DNA of 7,533 bases, taken from Chromatiales bacterium (GTDB lineage Bacteria > Pseudomonadota > Gammaproteobacteria > Chromatiales > Chromatiaceae). The position numbers and the translations under genes were made by a program. Positions 1 through 5,258 of this stretch are shown one piece after another. Numbering within the stretch: position 1 is the first letter of the stretch; every line of letters begins with the position of its first letter. The notes beneath the pieces were generated by a model. It did no database searches, was not told the origin of the DNA, and was given only the letters and a program-made list of their open reading frames with translations. Location of the stretch: positions 1-7,533 of the forward strand of contig JANTHH010000135.1 of NCBI GenBank assembly GCA_024762485.1. The letters run 5' to 3'.

Positions 1-479
1 CCGCGCTGGCGCAGGGTGTCGGCGAGCAGTTCACGGCCGCCGTTGCCGCGGATGATCAGTACCCGCTGACCGCGCATGTCCTGCAGCGGGGGGAGTGCCA
101 GCAGGGACTCGCTGTCGAATCGCTCCGCGGGGATCAGCGTGGCGTCGAGGCCCCGCTCGGCCAGGGCGGCGGCGGTGGCGGTGCCGACCGCGGCGATCTG
201 CTGATCGATGGGCAGATCGTCCGGCAGCAGGTCGAAGGCGTAATCCACCGCGTTGGCACTGATGAAGATCAGCAGCGTGTAGTCGCCGGCATGGGCGAGC
301 TGTTTGCGTACCCCCGCGGGATCGGCGGGACCGGTGATTTCCAGGGTGGGAAAGCGGATGGGACGCCCGCCGGCATCGGCGATCAGCTCACACAGGCCAT
401 CGGCCTGGTGTGCCGGGCGGGTGACCAGCACGCCGCGGCCGGCGAGCCTGCAACCGGGTTGGGGGCGGGGCGGGTTCAC
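1..479 (-). CDS. hemD: Uroporphyrinogen-III synthase, 5' part (cut by window edge)
   Basis: HemD closes and inverts ring D of hydroxymethylbilane to give uroporphyrinogen III, in the cytosol, directly after HemC in tetrapyrrole synthesis. About 159 N-terminal residues are visible of a family usually near 250. They read as the alternating alpha/beta HemD fold: an early GRGVLVTRPAHQADGL strand-helix, then LLIFISANAV, then IAAVGTATAAAL, then RVLIIRGNGGRELLA near the cut. HemD diverges strongly between species, so these short motifs and the position behind hemC carry the call. The start is taken as the GTG at 479-477, which shares the bases GTGA with the hemC stop codon and implies translational coupling. 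There is no ATG nearby in this frame before the first conserved strand. The gene runs off the left edge, so its C-terminal half cannot be judged. Confidence 0.9.
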   Translation of the reverse strand, partial: MNPPRPQPGCRLAGRGVLVTRPAHQADGLCELIADAGGRPIRFPTLEITGPADPAGVRKQLAHAGDYTLLIFISANAVDYAFDLLPDDLPIDQQIAAVGTATAAALAERGLDATLIPAERFDSESLLALPPLQDMRGQRVLIIRGNGGRELLADTLRQR

Positions 480-1405
480 TGCCCGTAGAGTGCCTGCAGT
501 ACGGCGTCGGCCCCGTGGTCGAGCAGTTCCTCGGCCAGGGCGATGCCCAGTGCTTCGGCCTGGTCCCGCGGGCCGCGCACCTCGCTCTGGATCAGTACCG
601 TGCCATCGGGGCTGCCCACCAGGCCGCGCATGTAGATGAAGGCGTCCTCGAGTACCGCGTGCCCGCCGATGGGTACCTGGCAGCCGCCTTCGAGGCGGTG
701 GTTCATCGCGCGCTCGGTGAACACGCAGCAGGCGGTGTCCTCGTCGTGCAGGGGTGCGATCAGTTCATTCACCCGCGGGTCGTCGCGGCGGCATTCGATG
801 CCGATGGCACCCTGGCCGATGGCGGGCAGGCTGACCTCCGGGTCGAGGCAGCGACGGATGCGCTCACCGAAGCCGAGCCGCTTCAGCCCGGCGCTGGCGA
901 GGATGATTGCATCATAGTCGCCGTCGTCGAGTTTTTTCAGCCGGGTGTTGACGTTGCCGCGCAAGGGCAGAATCTCCAGGTCGGGCCGGCGCGCTTTCAG
1001 CTGGCACTGGCGGCGCAGGCTGGAAGTGCCGACCCGGGAACCCTCGGGCAGCGCTGCGAGGTCGGCATGTTGGTTGGAGACAAAGGCATCACGCGGGTCC
1101 TCGCGTTGCATGATCACTGGCAGGTGAAGGCCCTCGGGCAGTTCCACCGGCACGTCCTTCATCGAGTGCACCGCGATATCGGCGCTGCCCTCCAGCATGC
1201 CCTGTTCCAGTTCCTTGACGAACAGCCCCTTGCCGCCGATCTTCGCCAGCGGGGTGTCGAGGATCTTGTCGCCCTGAGTGCTCATGCCGATCAGTTCGAC
1301 CGCCAGCCCGGGATGGGCGGCACGCAGCGCGTCGGCCACGTGCTCGGCCTGCCACAGGGCGAGAGGTGATTTGCGGGTGGCGATGCGCAGGATGTTGTCA
1401 GACAT
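476..1405 (-). CDS. hemC: Hydroxymethylbilane synthase (porphobilinogen deaminase)
   Basis: HemC polymerises four porphobilinogen molecules into hydroxymethylbilane on a dipyrromethane cofactor. The protein is 309 residues, close to the 313 of E. coli. It starts MSDNILRIATRKSPLALWQA, the family N-terminus, so the ATG at 1405 is preferred to the longer open frame that extends upstream. Key residues fall at the E. coli numbers: the catalytic Asp84 in HSMKDVP (80-86), the cofactor-binding arginines 131 and 132 in SSLRRQ, and the cofactor-attaching Cys242 in EGGCQVPIGG. The IGQGAIGIE motif lies at 197-205. The Shine-Dalgarno is weak. hemD follows with a GTGA overlap, giving a hemCD operon. A promoter-like sequence and a palindrome lie just upstream. 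Nothing in it looks broken. Confidence 0.98.
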   Translation of the reverse strand: MSDNILRIATRKSPLALWQAEHVADALRAAHPGLAVELIGMSTQGDKILDTPLAKIGGKGLFVKELEQGMLEGSADIAVHSMKDVPVELPEGLHLPVIMQREDPRDAFVSNQHADLAALPEGSRVGTSSLRRQCQLKARRPDLEILPLRGNVNTRLKKLDDGDYDAIILASAGLKRLGFGERIRRCLDPEVSLPAIGQGAIGIECRRDDPRVNELIAPLHDEDTACCVFTERAMNHRLEGGCQVPIGGHAVLEDAFIYMRGLVGSPDGTVLIQSEVRGPRDQAEALGIALAEELLDHGADAVLQALYGQ

Positions 1406-1416
1406 GATTCGGTCTC

Positions 1417-1444
1417 GGCCAAATAGCGGCAATGCTACTTGGCC
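1417..1444. promoter_or_regulatory. 28-bp imperfect palindrome over the hemC promoter
   Basis: Left arm GGCCAA-A-TAGC (1417-1427) and right arm GCTA-C-TTGGCC (1434-1444) are complementary at 10 of 11 positions, around a six-base centre (GGCAAT). The palindrome covers the proposed hemC -10 box and start point. No T-run follows on either strand, so it does not resemble a terminator. It could be an operator for a repressor of hemC, or a leader hairpin. The regulator is unknown. Confidence 0.45.
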
Positions 1445-1460
1445 ACCGCGCCGTTGACAA
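1432..1460 (-). promoter_or_regulatory. Candidate sigma-70 promoter of hemCD
   Basis: Reading the minus strand, a -35 box TTGTCA (1460-1455, 5 of 6 to consensus) and a -10 box TAGCAT (1437-1432, 4 of 6) are separated by exactly 17 bases. Initiation would fall near 1425, leaving a leader of about 20 bases before the hemC ATG. The -35 sequence overlaps a TTGACA on the opposite strand (1454-1459), but no -10 box sits at a proper distance on that strand. Inferred from sequence only. Confidence 0.5.
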
Positions 1461-1516
1461 AGATCAGGGCAGTCTAATGTTCTACAATCCCGGTCTGGTT
1501 CACGGGAGACGGCACC

Positions 1517-1996
1517 ATGAAGAGACTGATCGCGACACTGCTGATGCTGTGGGGCACCCTCGTCGGCGCGACCCCTGCCGGCATCTACAAGGCCGAGGTC
1601 GAGGCGCCCATGGCGGCTACCTATCAGGCGGTCTACGCCGCGCTGGAGGCGGCCCGCTTCTGGGTGGTGTTCGAGGCCGACATCGGTCAGAGCCTGAGCC
1701 GCTCGGCCGAGCGCTGGGGTGAGGACTACAACCGCAACCGGCTCGACGCCATACGCAGCATGGTGGTGTGCAACAGCTGGTATGCCAACCAGGTGAGCAA
1801 TGCCGATCCCGATCTGCTCGCCCTTTGCCCGCTGCGGGTCAACCTGGTGCACAAGGACGGCATCACCCGGGTGCTGTTCGCCCGGCCCAGTGCGGCAGCG
1901 GCCGGCAGCCCGGGCATCGGTGTCATCGAAGAGGTGGAGTCGGTGGTCATCAAGGCCATCGAGTCCGGTGTTGCCAAGGCGGGGCAGGGTTCGTGA
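1517..1996 (+). CDS. Exported DUF302-family protein
   Basis: A 159-residue protein with a clear signal peptide: MKR, a hydrophobic stretch (4-16) and a likely signal peptidase I site after VGA (16-18). The mature part is therefore probably periplasmic. The rest resembles the DUF302 fold: a helix with TYQAVYAALEAARFWVVFEADIG (35-57) split across helix and strand, the LCPLRVNLVHKDG strand region (103-115), and a C-terminal helix VIEEVESVVIKAIES. DUF302 has no firmly established biochemical role. Cys85 and Cys104 could form a disulfide or bind a metal; this is inference. A good ribosome site, GGGAG (1504-1508), lies eight bases before the ATG. The stop overlaps the GTG of the thioredoxin gene, so the two are probably co-translated. 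A shorter resemblance to another small periplasmic domain cannot be excluded. Confidence 0.75.
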   Translation: MKRLIATLLMLWGTLVGATPAGIYKAEVEAPMAATYQAVYAALEAARFWVVFEADIGQSLSRSAERWGEDYNRNRLDAIRSMVVCNSWYANQVSNADPDLLALCPLRVNLVHKDGITRVLFARPSAAAAGSPGIGVIEEVESVVIKAIESGVAKAGQGS

Positions 1997-2361
1997 AGGG
2001 TGCCAAGGTATCAGCCACGCCGGGGTCGAATATCTTCGACGTCGATCTGGAGGATTTCCAGACGCGGGTGATCGAGGCTTCCGCCCATGGCCCGGTGATG
2101 GTGGATTTCTGGGCTGACTGGTGTGGCCCCTGCCACGCCATCGCGCCCAGCCTGAAGCGGGTGGTGGAGGAACTCGGCGGCGAGGTGCGACTGGCCAAGG
2201 TCGAGGTGGACGAGGGCGAGAACATGAAGCTGGCCGGGCGCTACGGACTGCGCGGCTTTCCCACCATCATCCTGTTCCAGAACGGCGAGGAGCGCGGGCG
2301 CTTCAGTGGCGCCCACCCCGCCCACTGGATCGAGCACTGGCTGGACCAACACTTGACCTGA
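1993..2361 (+). CDS. Thioredoxin, WCGPC type
   Basis: A 122-residue thioredoxin, expected to be a cytosolic dithiol-disulfide oxidoreductase. It shows VMVDFWADWCGPC (35-47) with redox Cys44 and Cys47, the buried Asp38, AKVEVDE with the lysine and aspartate equivalent to E. coli Lys57 and Asp61, and the cis-proline loop GFPT (Pro90). The residue after the active site is His48, where lysine or arginine is more usual (WCGPCK); this can shift redox potential or partner choice. It has no signal peptide, although its partner gene encodes an exported protein. The GTG at 1993 is chosen because it overlaps the DUF302 stop in a GTGA unit and gives a normal-length N-terminus. The open frame continues upstream, but that part is a shadow of the DUF302 gene. 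A free-standing thioredoxin of unknown target fits best. Confidence 0.93.
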   Translation: MKGAKVSATPGSNIFDVDLEDFQTRVIEASAHGPVMVDFWADWCGPCHAIAPSLKRVVEELGGEVRLAKVEVDEGENMKLAGRYGLRGFPTIILFQNGEERGRFSGAHPAHWIEHWLDQHLT

Positions 2362-2381
2362 GTCAGGAGCGGGGGTTGAAA

Positions 2382-2398
2382 CGGGGTTCTTCACCCCG
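2382..2398. promoter_or_regulatory. 17-bp palindrome between thioredoxin and DUF5335 genes
   Basis: CGGGGT (2382-2387) and ACCCCG (2393-2398) form a perfect six-base stem around TCTTC. It begins 20 bases after the thioredoxin stop. It could be a weak terminator, but the following GCATCTTTA is a poor T-run. Alternatively it fills exactly the 17-base spacer between a -35-like TTGAAA (2376-2381) and a poor -10-like CATCTT (2399-2404), which would suit an operator. Both readings are tentative. Confidence 0.3.
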
Positions 2399-2430
2399 CA
2401 TCTTTACAGCACGGAAATGTTTACAACCCG

Positions 2431-2437
2431 GGAGAAG
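2431..2437 (+). promoter_or_regulatory. Ribosome binding site that fixes the DUF5335 start
   Basis: GGAGAAG, with GGAG six bases before the ATG at 2441, selects that codon over an in-frame ATG at 2417 that lacks a comparable site. Confidence 0.65.
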
Positions 2438-2440
2438 AAC

Positions 2441-2779
2441 ATGGCAATAACGCAGCTTGAACAGGAACGTTGGCAGGCCTATTTCGATCACCTCAGCTCG
2501 GTGATGGGCAGCCAGCTGGCCGAGGTGGAGGTCGCGGCACTGAACATCGGCGACCAGATCGCCGCCGAGTGGGTACCGGTCAGCGGCATCACCTACGATC
2601 CGAAGGACGATGTCCTGGTCGTCGCCCTGGAGGGTGCAGAACACGTGGTCCGTTCGCCGCGCGAGGTCTCGGTGGACGAGGACGACAGCGGCATCCGTGC
2701 CATCACGGTGATCTGTGCCGAGCAGCACCGCCACATCATCCGCCTGAAGTCGCCACTGGCGCTGCCGCCGGCCGGCTGA
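2441..2779 (+). CDS. DUF5335-type small protein
   Basis: A 112-residue, probably soluble, cytosolic protein with no signal peptide or membrane segment. The order of motifs matches proteins annotated DUF5335 as I recall them: an N-terminal helix with WQAYFDHLS, then EVEVAALNIGDQIAAEWVPV, then the signature GITYDPKDDVLVVALEG, an HVVRSPREVSVDE strand pair, and a C-terminal RLKSPLALP. The function of the family is not known. The start at 2441 is chosen for its ribosome site. The gene lies 79 bases after the thioredoxin stop, so it may belong to the same transcript or have its own promoter. A strong terminator follows, shared with the convergent fusion gene. The family call is from memory and was not tested by a profile search. 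Confidence 0.72.
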   Translation: MAITQLEQERWQAYFDHLSSVMGSQLAEVEVAALNIGDQIAAEWVPVSGITYDPKDDVLVVALEGAEHVVRSPREVSVDEDDSGIRAITVICAEQHRHIIRLKSPLALPPAG

Positions 2780-2800
2780 TCGGTCCTCGGGTGGTGTGGT

Positions 2801-2825
2801 GCCGGCCCTGCCTGCGCAGGCCGGC
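2801..2825. repeat. GC-rich inverted repeat before the terminator
   Basis: GCCGGCC (2801-2807) pairs with GGCCGGC (2819-2825), with an inner TGC/GCA extension around a CTGC loop and one bulged C. It sits three bases before the A-tract of the two-way terminator. It may stabilise the 3' end of the DUF5335 transcript or act as a second terminator arm for the minus-strand gene. Confidence 0.5.
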
Positions 2826-2828
2826 AAC

Positions 2829-2866
2829 AAAAAAACCGCAACCGGTATGCCGGCTGCGGTTTTTTT
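2829..2866. terminator. Bidirectional intrinsic terminator
   Basis: Seven A's, CCGCA, then CCGG (2829-2845) pair with CCGG, TGCGG and seven T's (2850-2866). One A-C mismatch and a TATG loop complete the hairpin. It has a T-run on each strand, so it can stop both the DUF5335 transcript and the convergent HPF-sigma transcript that ends at 2894. Confidence 0.95.
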
Positions 2867-2893
2867 GTGCATGCCCCGTCGCGGGCGATGCAG

Positions 2894-3991
2894 TCAGGCA
2901 AACTTGCTGAGGATCTCCTCTGTCTCCGCAGCCGGCAGCTCGACGCTGAGCGGGTCGAGCACCCAGCCGCCCTCGCTGTCCTCTTCCTCGAGCGGCATGG
3001 TGAAGCCACTGTCGCGCAGCTTCTCCCGCAGGTAGGCCTCGGCGAACTCGCGCAGGGTGGTGACCATCTCCTCGGGGATGTCGAGCACGCGGGCGATATC
3101 CGCATCGCCCATGCCCTCCACGTCACCCAGTACGATCACCTGGCGCCACAGGCGAGGCAGCCAGGCGAGCGCCTGCTGGGTGCGCAGCGACAGCTCGAAA
3201 CGCTCGGCCGCCTGCTCGGGATCAAGGGTGTCCGGGGTGGCGACCAGGTCCTCGAGCCTCAGTACCTCGTCGGGCTGGTAGAACTCGTACAGCTGCTGTT
3301 CGTCCTCGTCCACCTCGCTCGGTACCGGGCTCTCCAGCGATGCGAGATCTTCGGCGGGCAGTTGTTTCTCCAACTGCTCGTCCAGTACCTCCAGCGCCAG
3401 TTTGCGCAGCCAGGGATCGATCTCCAGGTGGTTCGGGCGCTCCGTTTGCCGTTCATAGGCACGGACCACCACGCTGTCCACAACATCCTCGGGTGAGACC
3501 TGGCCGGGCATCAGATCGCCGGTGGCGGTCAGGTAGGCGATCTCGCGGCGGGCGAAGTTGTAGAGGCCGTCCAGATGGGAGCGGATCAGGTCCCGGAACA
3601 GCTGCCGCTGCTCGGCCTCGCTGGCCGCCGCCTGTGCCTCCTTGAGCCTGCGACGGTGCTTGTTCTGGCGCCACAGTGGTTCGTTGCGCGCCAGGCTCCT
3701 GTATTTCTTCAGCTGCCGCTCGAGTTCGGCAAAGGCCTCGCGCAGGGAGGCGTGCAGGTCCTCGCCTTCCTCGTGGCTGACCAGCAGGCGGCCGGGCAGC
3801 TTGAGTTCGAGCAGCACCCGGAACAGCGTCTTCGTGGTGTGTTTCTCGATACTGCCGCGCAGATGGATGGCGGCAGGCTCGATGTCCGCGAGCAGCGGTT
3901 CAATGAACCTTTCTGCCAGCCCGGCCAGGTCCTCATGTGCCTTCGTCTTTTCATCCCGGTCGAGATGACGGTAGCTGATATTGATGTTCAC
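2894..3991 (-). CDS. HPF/RaiA-like domain fused to sigma-70-like regions 2 and 4
   Basis: A 365-residue protein. Residues 1-105 resemble the ribosome hibernation factor HPF/RaiA: a short first strand (MNINISYRHL), a long helix, HLRGSIEKHTTKTLFRVLLE strands, a GRLLVSHEEGEDLHASL turn, and a basic helix ELERQLKKYRSLAR. A basic linker with KHRRRLK (111-117) follows. Residues 130-205 resemble sigma-70 region 2: LFRDLIRSHLDGLYNFARRE, SPEDVVDSVVVRAYER, then PWLRKLALEVLDEQL. After an acidic linker (206-262), residues 270-325 resemble region 4: ALAWLPRLWRQVIVLGDVEG, MGDADIARVLDIP, then an atypical last helix. The tail (334-365) is acidic. HPF domains bind the 30S decoding centre and sigma domains bind RNA polymerase, so the protein may link the two, but this is inference. 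The helix that should read the -35 element (TTLREFAEAYLREKL) has few basic residues, so it may not bind promoters. The start is a GTG with a good ribosome site. The reading frame is open throughout. Confidence 0.8.
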   Translation of the reverse strand: MNINISYRHLDRDEKTKAHEDLAGLAERFIEPLLADIEPAAIHLRGSIEKHTTKTLFRVLLELKLPGRLLVSHEEGEDLHASLREAFAELERQLKKYRSLARNEPLWRQNKHRRRLKEAQAAASEAEQRQLFRDLIRSHLDGLYNFARREIAYLTATGDLMPGQVSPEDVVDSVVVRAYERQTERPNHLEIDPWLRKLALEVLDEQLEKQLPAEDLASLESPVPSEVDEDEQQLYEFYQPDEVLRLEDLVATPDTLDPEQAAERFELSLRTQQALAWLPRLWRQVIVLGDVEGMGDADIARVLDIPEEMVTTLREFAEAYLREKLRDSGFTMPLEEEDSEGGWVLDPLSVELPAAETEEILSKFA

Positions 3992-3998
3992 GGGCGTG

Positions 3999-4003
3999 TC
4001 CTC
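3999..4003 (-). promoter_or_regulatory. Ribosome binding site that fixes the fusion-gene GTG start
   Basis: On the minus strand GAGGA lies seven bases before the GTG at 3991-3989. This supports the GTG start and a complete HPF domain beginning with MNINISYRHL. Confidence 0.75.
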
Positions 4004-4019
4004 ACAGGTGCCAGCGGGT

Positions 4020-4059
4020 AAAAAAATCGGGCCGTCGGCGGATGGCTGCCGGCGGCCCG
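4020..4059 (-). terminator. Intrinsic terminator after the DsrC-like gene
   Basis: Read on the minus strand, CGGGCCG-C-CGGC pairs with GCCG-A-CGGCCCG (11 pairs, one mismatch, eight-base loop), followed by ATTTTTTT. A smaller hairpin, CGGGT/ACCCG (4065-4079), lies between it and the stop codon at 4083. The T-run ends only 16 bases before the ribosome site of the fusion gene, and no promoter is evident in between. The fusion gene may therefore depend on read-through. Confidence 0.88.
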
Positions 4060-4082
4060 TGCGACGGGTTTCGGACCCGGCT

Positions 4083-4433
4083 TTATTCCTCGATGTCTTC
4101 CACCGGCTTGGGCAGTCCGGCCAGCTTGCACAGGGTCGGGATCGGGCCCTTGGGGAAGAGCTTGTAGAGATAGTCCCGATAGGCCTTGGCCTCCTTGAAG
4201 GGCTTGCCGTGGAAACGGCCCAGGGTCTCCACCCACTCGTGCATGGTGGGGTGACGCATGTGATCTTCGTAGAAGGTGCGGAAGTAGTTGATCAGTGCCC
4301 AGTGCAGGTCTGTCAGCTCGATGCCTTCACGCGCGGCAATGGCCTCGGCAACACACTCGTCCCAGTCGTTGGGGTCGCAGAGGTAGCCTTCTTCGTCCAT
4401 CTTCACATTGAGGGTGCTGGTGTCATCGCTCAT
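4083..4433 (-). CDS. DsrC/TusE-family protein lacking the C-terminal cysteine
   Basis: A 116-residue protein of the DsrC/TusE sulfur-carrier fold. Family signatures are DEEGYLCDPNDWDECVAEAIA (12-32) split across strand and helix, ELTDLHWALINYFRTFYED (39-57), a HPTMHEWVETLG helix, and the C-terminal arm LFPKGPIPTLCKLAGLPKP. In DsrC this arm carries two redox cysteines: CysB, equivalent to Cys102 here, and CysA as the penultimate residue. TusE keeps CysA. Here the arm ends PKPVEDIEE, with Asp113 at the CysA position, so only CysB remains. It should not work as a DsrC trisulfide carrier or TusE tRNA-thiolation relay. Single-CysB and cysteine-free homologues have been grouped as regulatory sulfur-related proteins (RspA), as I recall. 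Cys19 and Cys27 are extra. The ribosome site GGGAG lies eight bases before the ATG. The gene is divergent from the hyp operon. Confidence 0.9.
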   Translation of the reverse strand: MSDDTSTLNVKMDEEGYLCDPNDWDECVAEAIAAREGIELTDLHWALINYFRTFYEDHMRHPTMHEWVETLGRFHGKPFKEAKAYRDYLYKLFPKGPIPTLCKLAGLPKPVEDIEE

Positions 4434-4615
4434 GGTCTGTTCTCCCTGTTATTCGGTTGTGGTCTTGGTAGAAAAGTTGTCTCAGGCCGTACATGGGAAC
4501 CACGGAAATAAAATCAAGCCCCGGATTGCTGCCCGTACACGGTGCGCCGATGGCGCTGCTAAGCTATACGAGTGAAGCCATCCAACACAATGACCCAGGA
4601 CAAGTAAATCGCCCC
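4434..4615. promoter_or_regulatory. Divergent control region between dsrC-like gene and hypC
   Basis: These 182 bases must hold promoters for both directions, but no sigma-70 pair with good spacing is visible. A TATACG at 4565-4570 could be a -10 box for hypC without a matching -35. Two near-identical decamers, CCGTACATGG (4487-4496) and CCGTACACGG (4533-4542), each form a CCGT-AC-ACGG inverted repeat (the first with one mismatch) and could be regulator sites. A TTGAT half-site for an FNR-type protein (minus strand, 4517-4513) lacks its partner half. Confidence 0.35.
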
Positions 4616-4855
4616 ATGTGTCTCGCCATCCCCATGCAGGTCGTCGAGATCGACGGCTTCAACGCCCGCTGCGCGGCCAAGGGCATCGAGCGCGAGGTGA
4701 GCCTGTTCATGCTGCAGGATGAGCCGCCCACAGTGGGCGACCATGTGCTGGTGCACGTCGGCTATGCCATCCAGGTCATCACCGAGCAGCACGCCCGCTC
4801 GTCCTGGGAACTGCTGGACGAGGTGCTGGGCGGGGAGCGCCCGGCCGATGCATGA
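4616..4855 (+). CDS. hypC: Hydrogenase maturation factor HypC
   Basis: HypC is the small chaperone that, with HypD, carries the Fe(CN)2CO group and hands it to the hydrogenase large subunit. The protein is 79 residues. It begins MCLAIPMQV; the cysteine exposed after removal of the first methionine is the family's essential iron-binding residue, which fixes the start at 4616 even though the frame is open back to 4493. The OB-fold core follows, with VGDHVLVHVGYAIQVI containing His47, the equivalent of E. coli His51. The ribosome site is poor: the nearest AGGA (4597-4600) is 15 bases away. It is the first gene of the operon, and its end overlaps the start of hypA by eight bases. Confidence 0.96.
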   Translation: MCLAIPMQVVEIDGFNARCAAKGIEREVSLFMLQDEPPTVGDHVLVHVGYAIQVITEQHARSSWELLDEVLGGERPADA

Positions 4856-5243
4856 GCTGGCCGTCTGTCAGTCCATGCTGCGCCAGGTCGAGGCCATCGC
4901 CCGCGAGCACGGCGCGCGGGCGGTTACGGGGGTGACGGTGCAGATCGGCCCCCTGTCCGGTGTGGTGCCCGAGCTGCTGGCCCACACCTTCCCGCTGGCC
5001 AGTGCCGGCACCCTGGCGCAGGATGCGCAGCTGCAGCTCGACAGCCTGCCGGTGCGGGTGCATTGTGAGACCTGTGGTGCCGACAGCGACGCAGCCCCCA
5101 ATCGGCTGCTCTGCGCGGCCTGTGGCGACTGGCACACCCGCCTGCTCAGCGGCGACGAACTGCTGCTCGGCAGCGTCGAGCTCGACATCGGCGATGCCCC
5201 CGACACCACCCGGCCCGATGAACGGGCGCCCTGCGCCGACTGA
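4848..5243 (+). CDS. hypA: Hydrogenase nickel metallochaperone HypA
   Basis: HypA delivers nickel, with HypB, to the hydrogenase large-subunit precursor. The protein is 131 residues, slightly longer than the usual 113-120. The nickel site is the N-terminal MHE (His2), which fixes the start inside the end of hypC. The structural zinc site is two CxxC pairs, Cys73/Cys76 (CETC) and Cys89/Cys92 (CAAC), close to E. coli positions. The extra length is a C-terminal tail after VELDIGD that is rich in Asp, Arg and Pro and ends CAD; its role is unknown. GGGGAG at 4832-4837, ten bases upstream and within hypC, can serve as ribosome site. hypB follows after 15 bases. Confidence 0.96.
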   Translation: MHELAVCQSMLRQVEAIAREHGARAVTGVTVQIGPLSGVVPELLAHTFPLASAGTLAQDAQLQLDSLPVRVHCETCGADSDAAPNRLLCAACGDWHTRLLSGDELLLGSVELDIGDAPDTTRPDERAPCAD

Positions 5244-5258
5244 CCCGGAGATTCCCTC

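Noticed and set aside
515..1369. A 284-codon open frame on the plus strand opposite hemC
   Set aside because: hemC is complete with conserved residues at expected positions. The antisense product has no recognisable domain.
1454..1488. Promoter for the DUF302 operon from TTGACA (1454-1459) and TACAAT (1483-1488)
   Set aside because: The two boxes are 23 bases apart, too far for one sigma-70 promoter. Either box may still be used with a poor partner.
1406..1852. Upstream extension of the hemC frame by about 149 codons
   Set aside because: It runs through the intergenic region and antisense to the DUF302 gene. The family N-terminus starts at the ATG at 1405.
2867..3496. Open frames on the plus strand (2867-3496 and 3575-4021) opposite the fusion gene
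   Set aside because: They overlap a frame with two recognisable domain types, and the first begins at the two-way terminator. No ribosome site or family resemblance supports them.
4004..4014. TGGCAC before the fusion gene (minus strand) as a sigma-54 -24 box
   Set aside because: No GC or TTGC element sits at the -12 position.
4551..4564. TGGCGC-TGCTA-AGC before hypC as a sigma-54 promoter
   Set aside because: The GG to GC spacing is one base short of the strict sigma-54 requirement and the -12 box is poor.
4493..4615. Longer N-terminus for HypC from the ATG at 4493 or at 4550
   Set aside because: HypC must begin Met-Cys because the second residue is the iron ligand. The upstream translation shows no conserved sequence.
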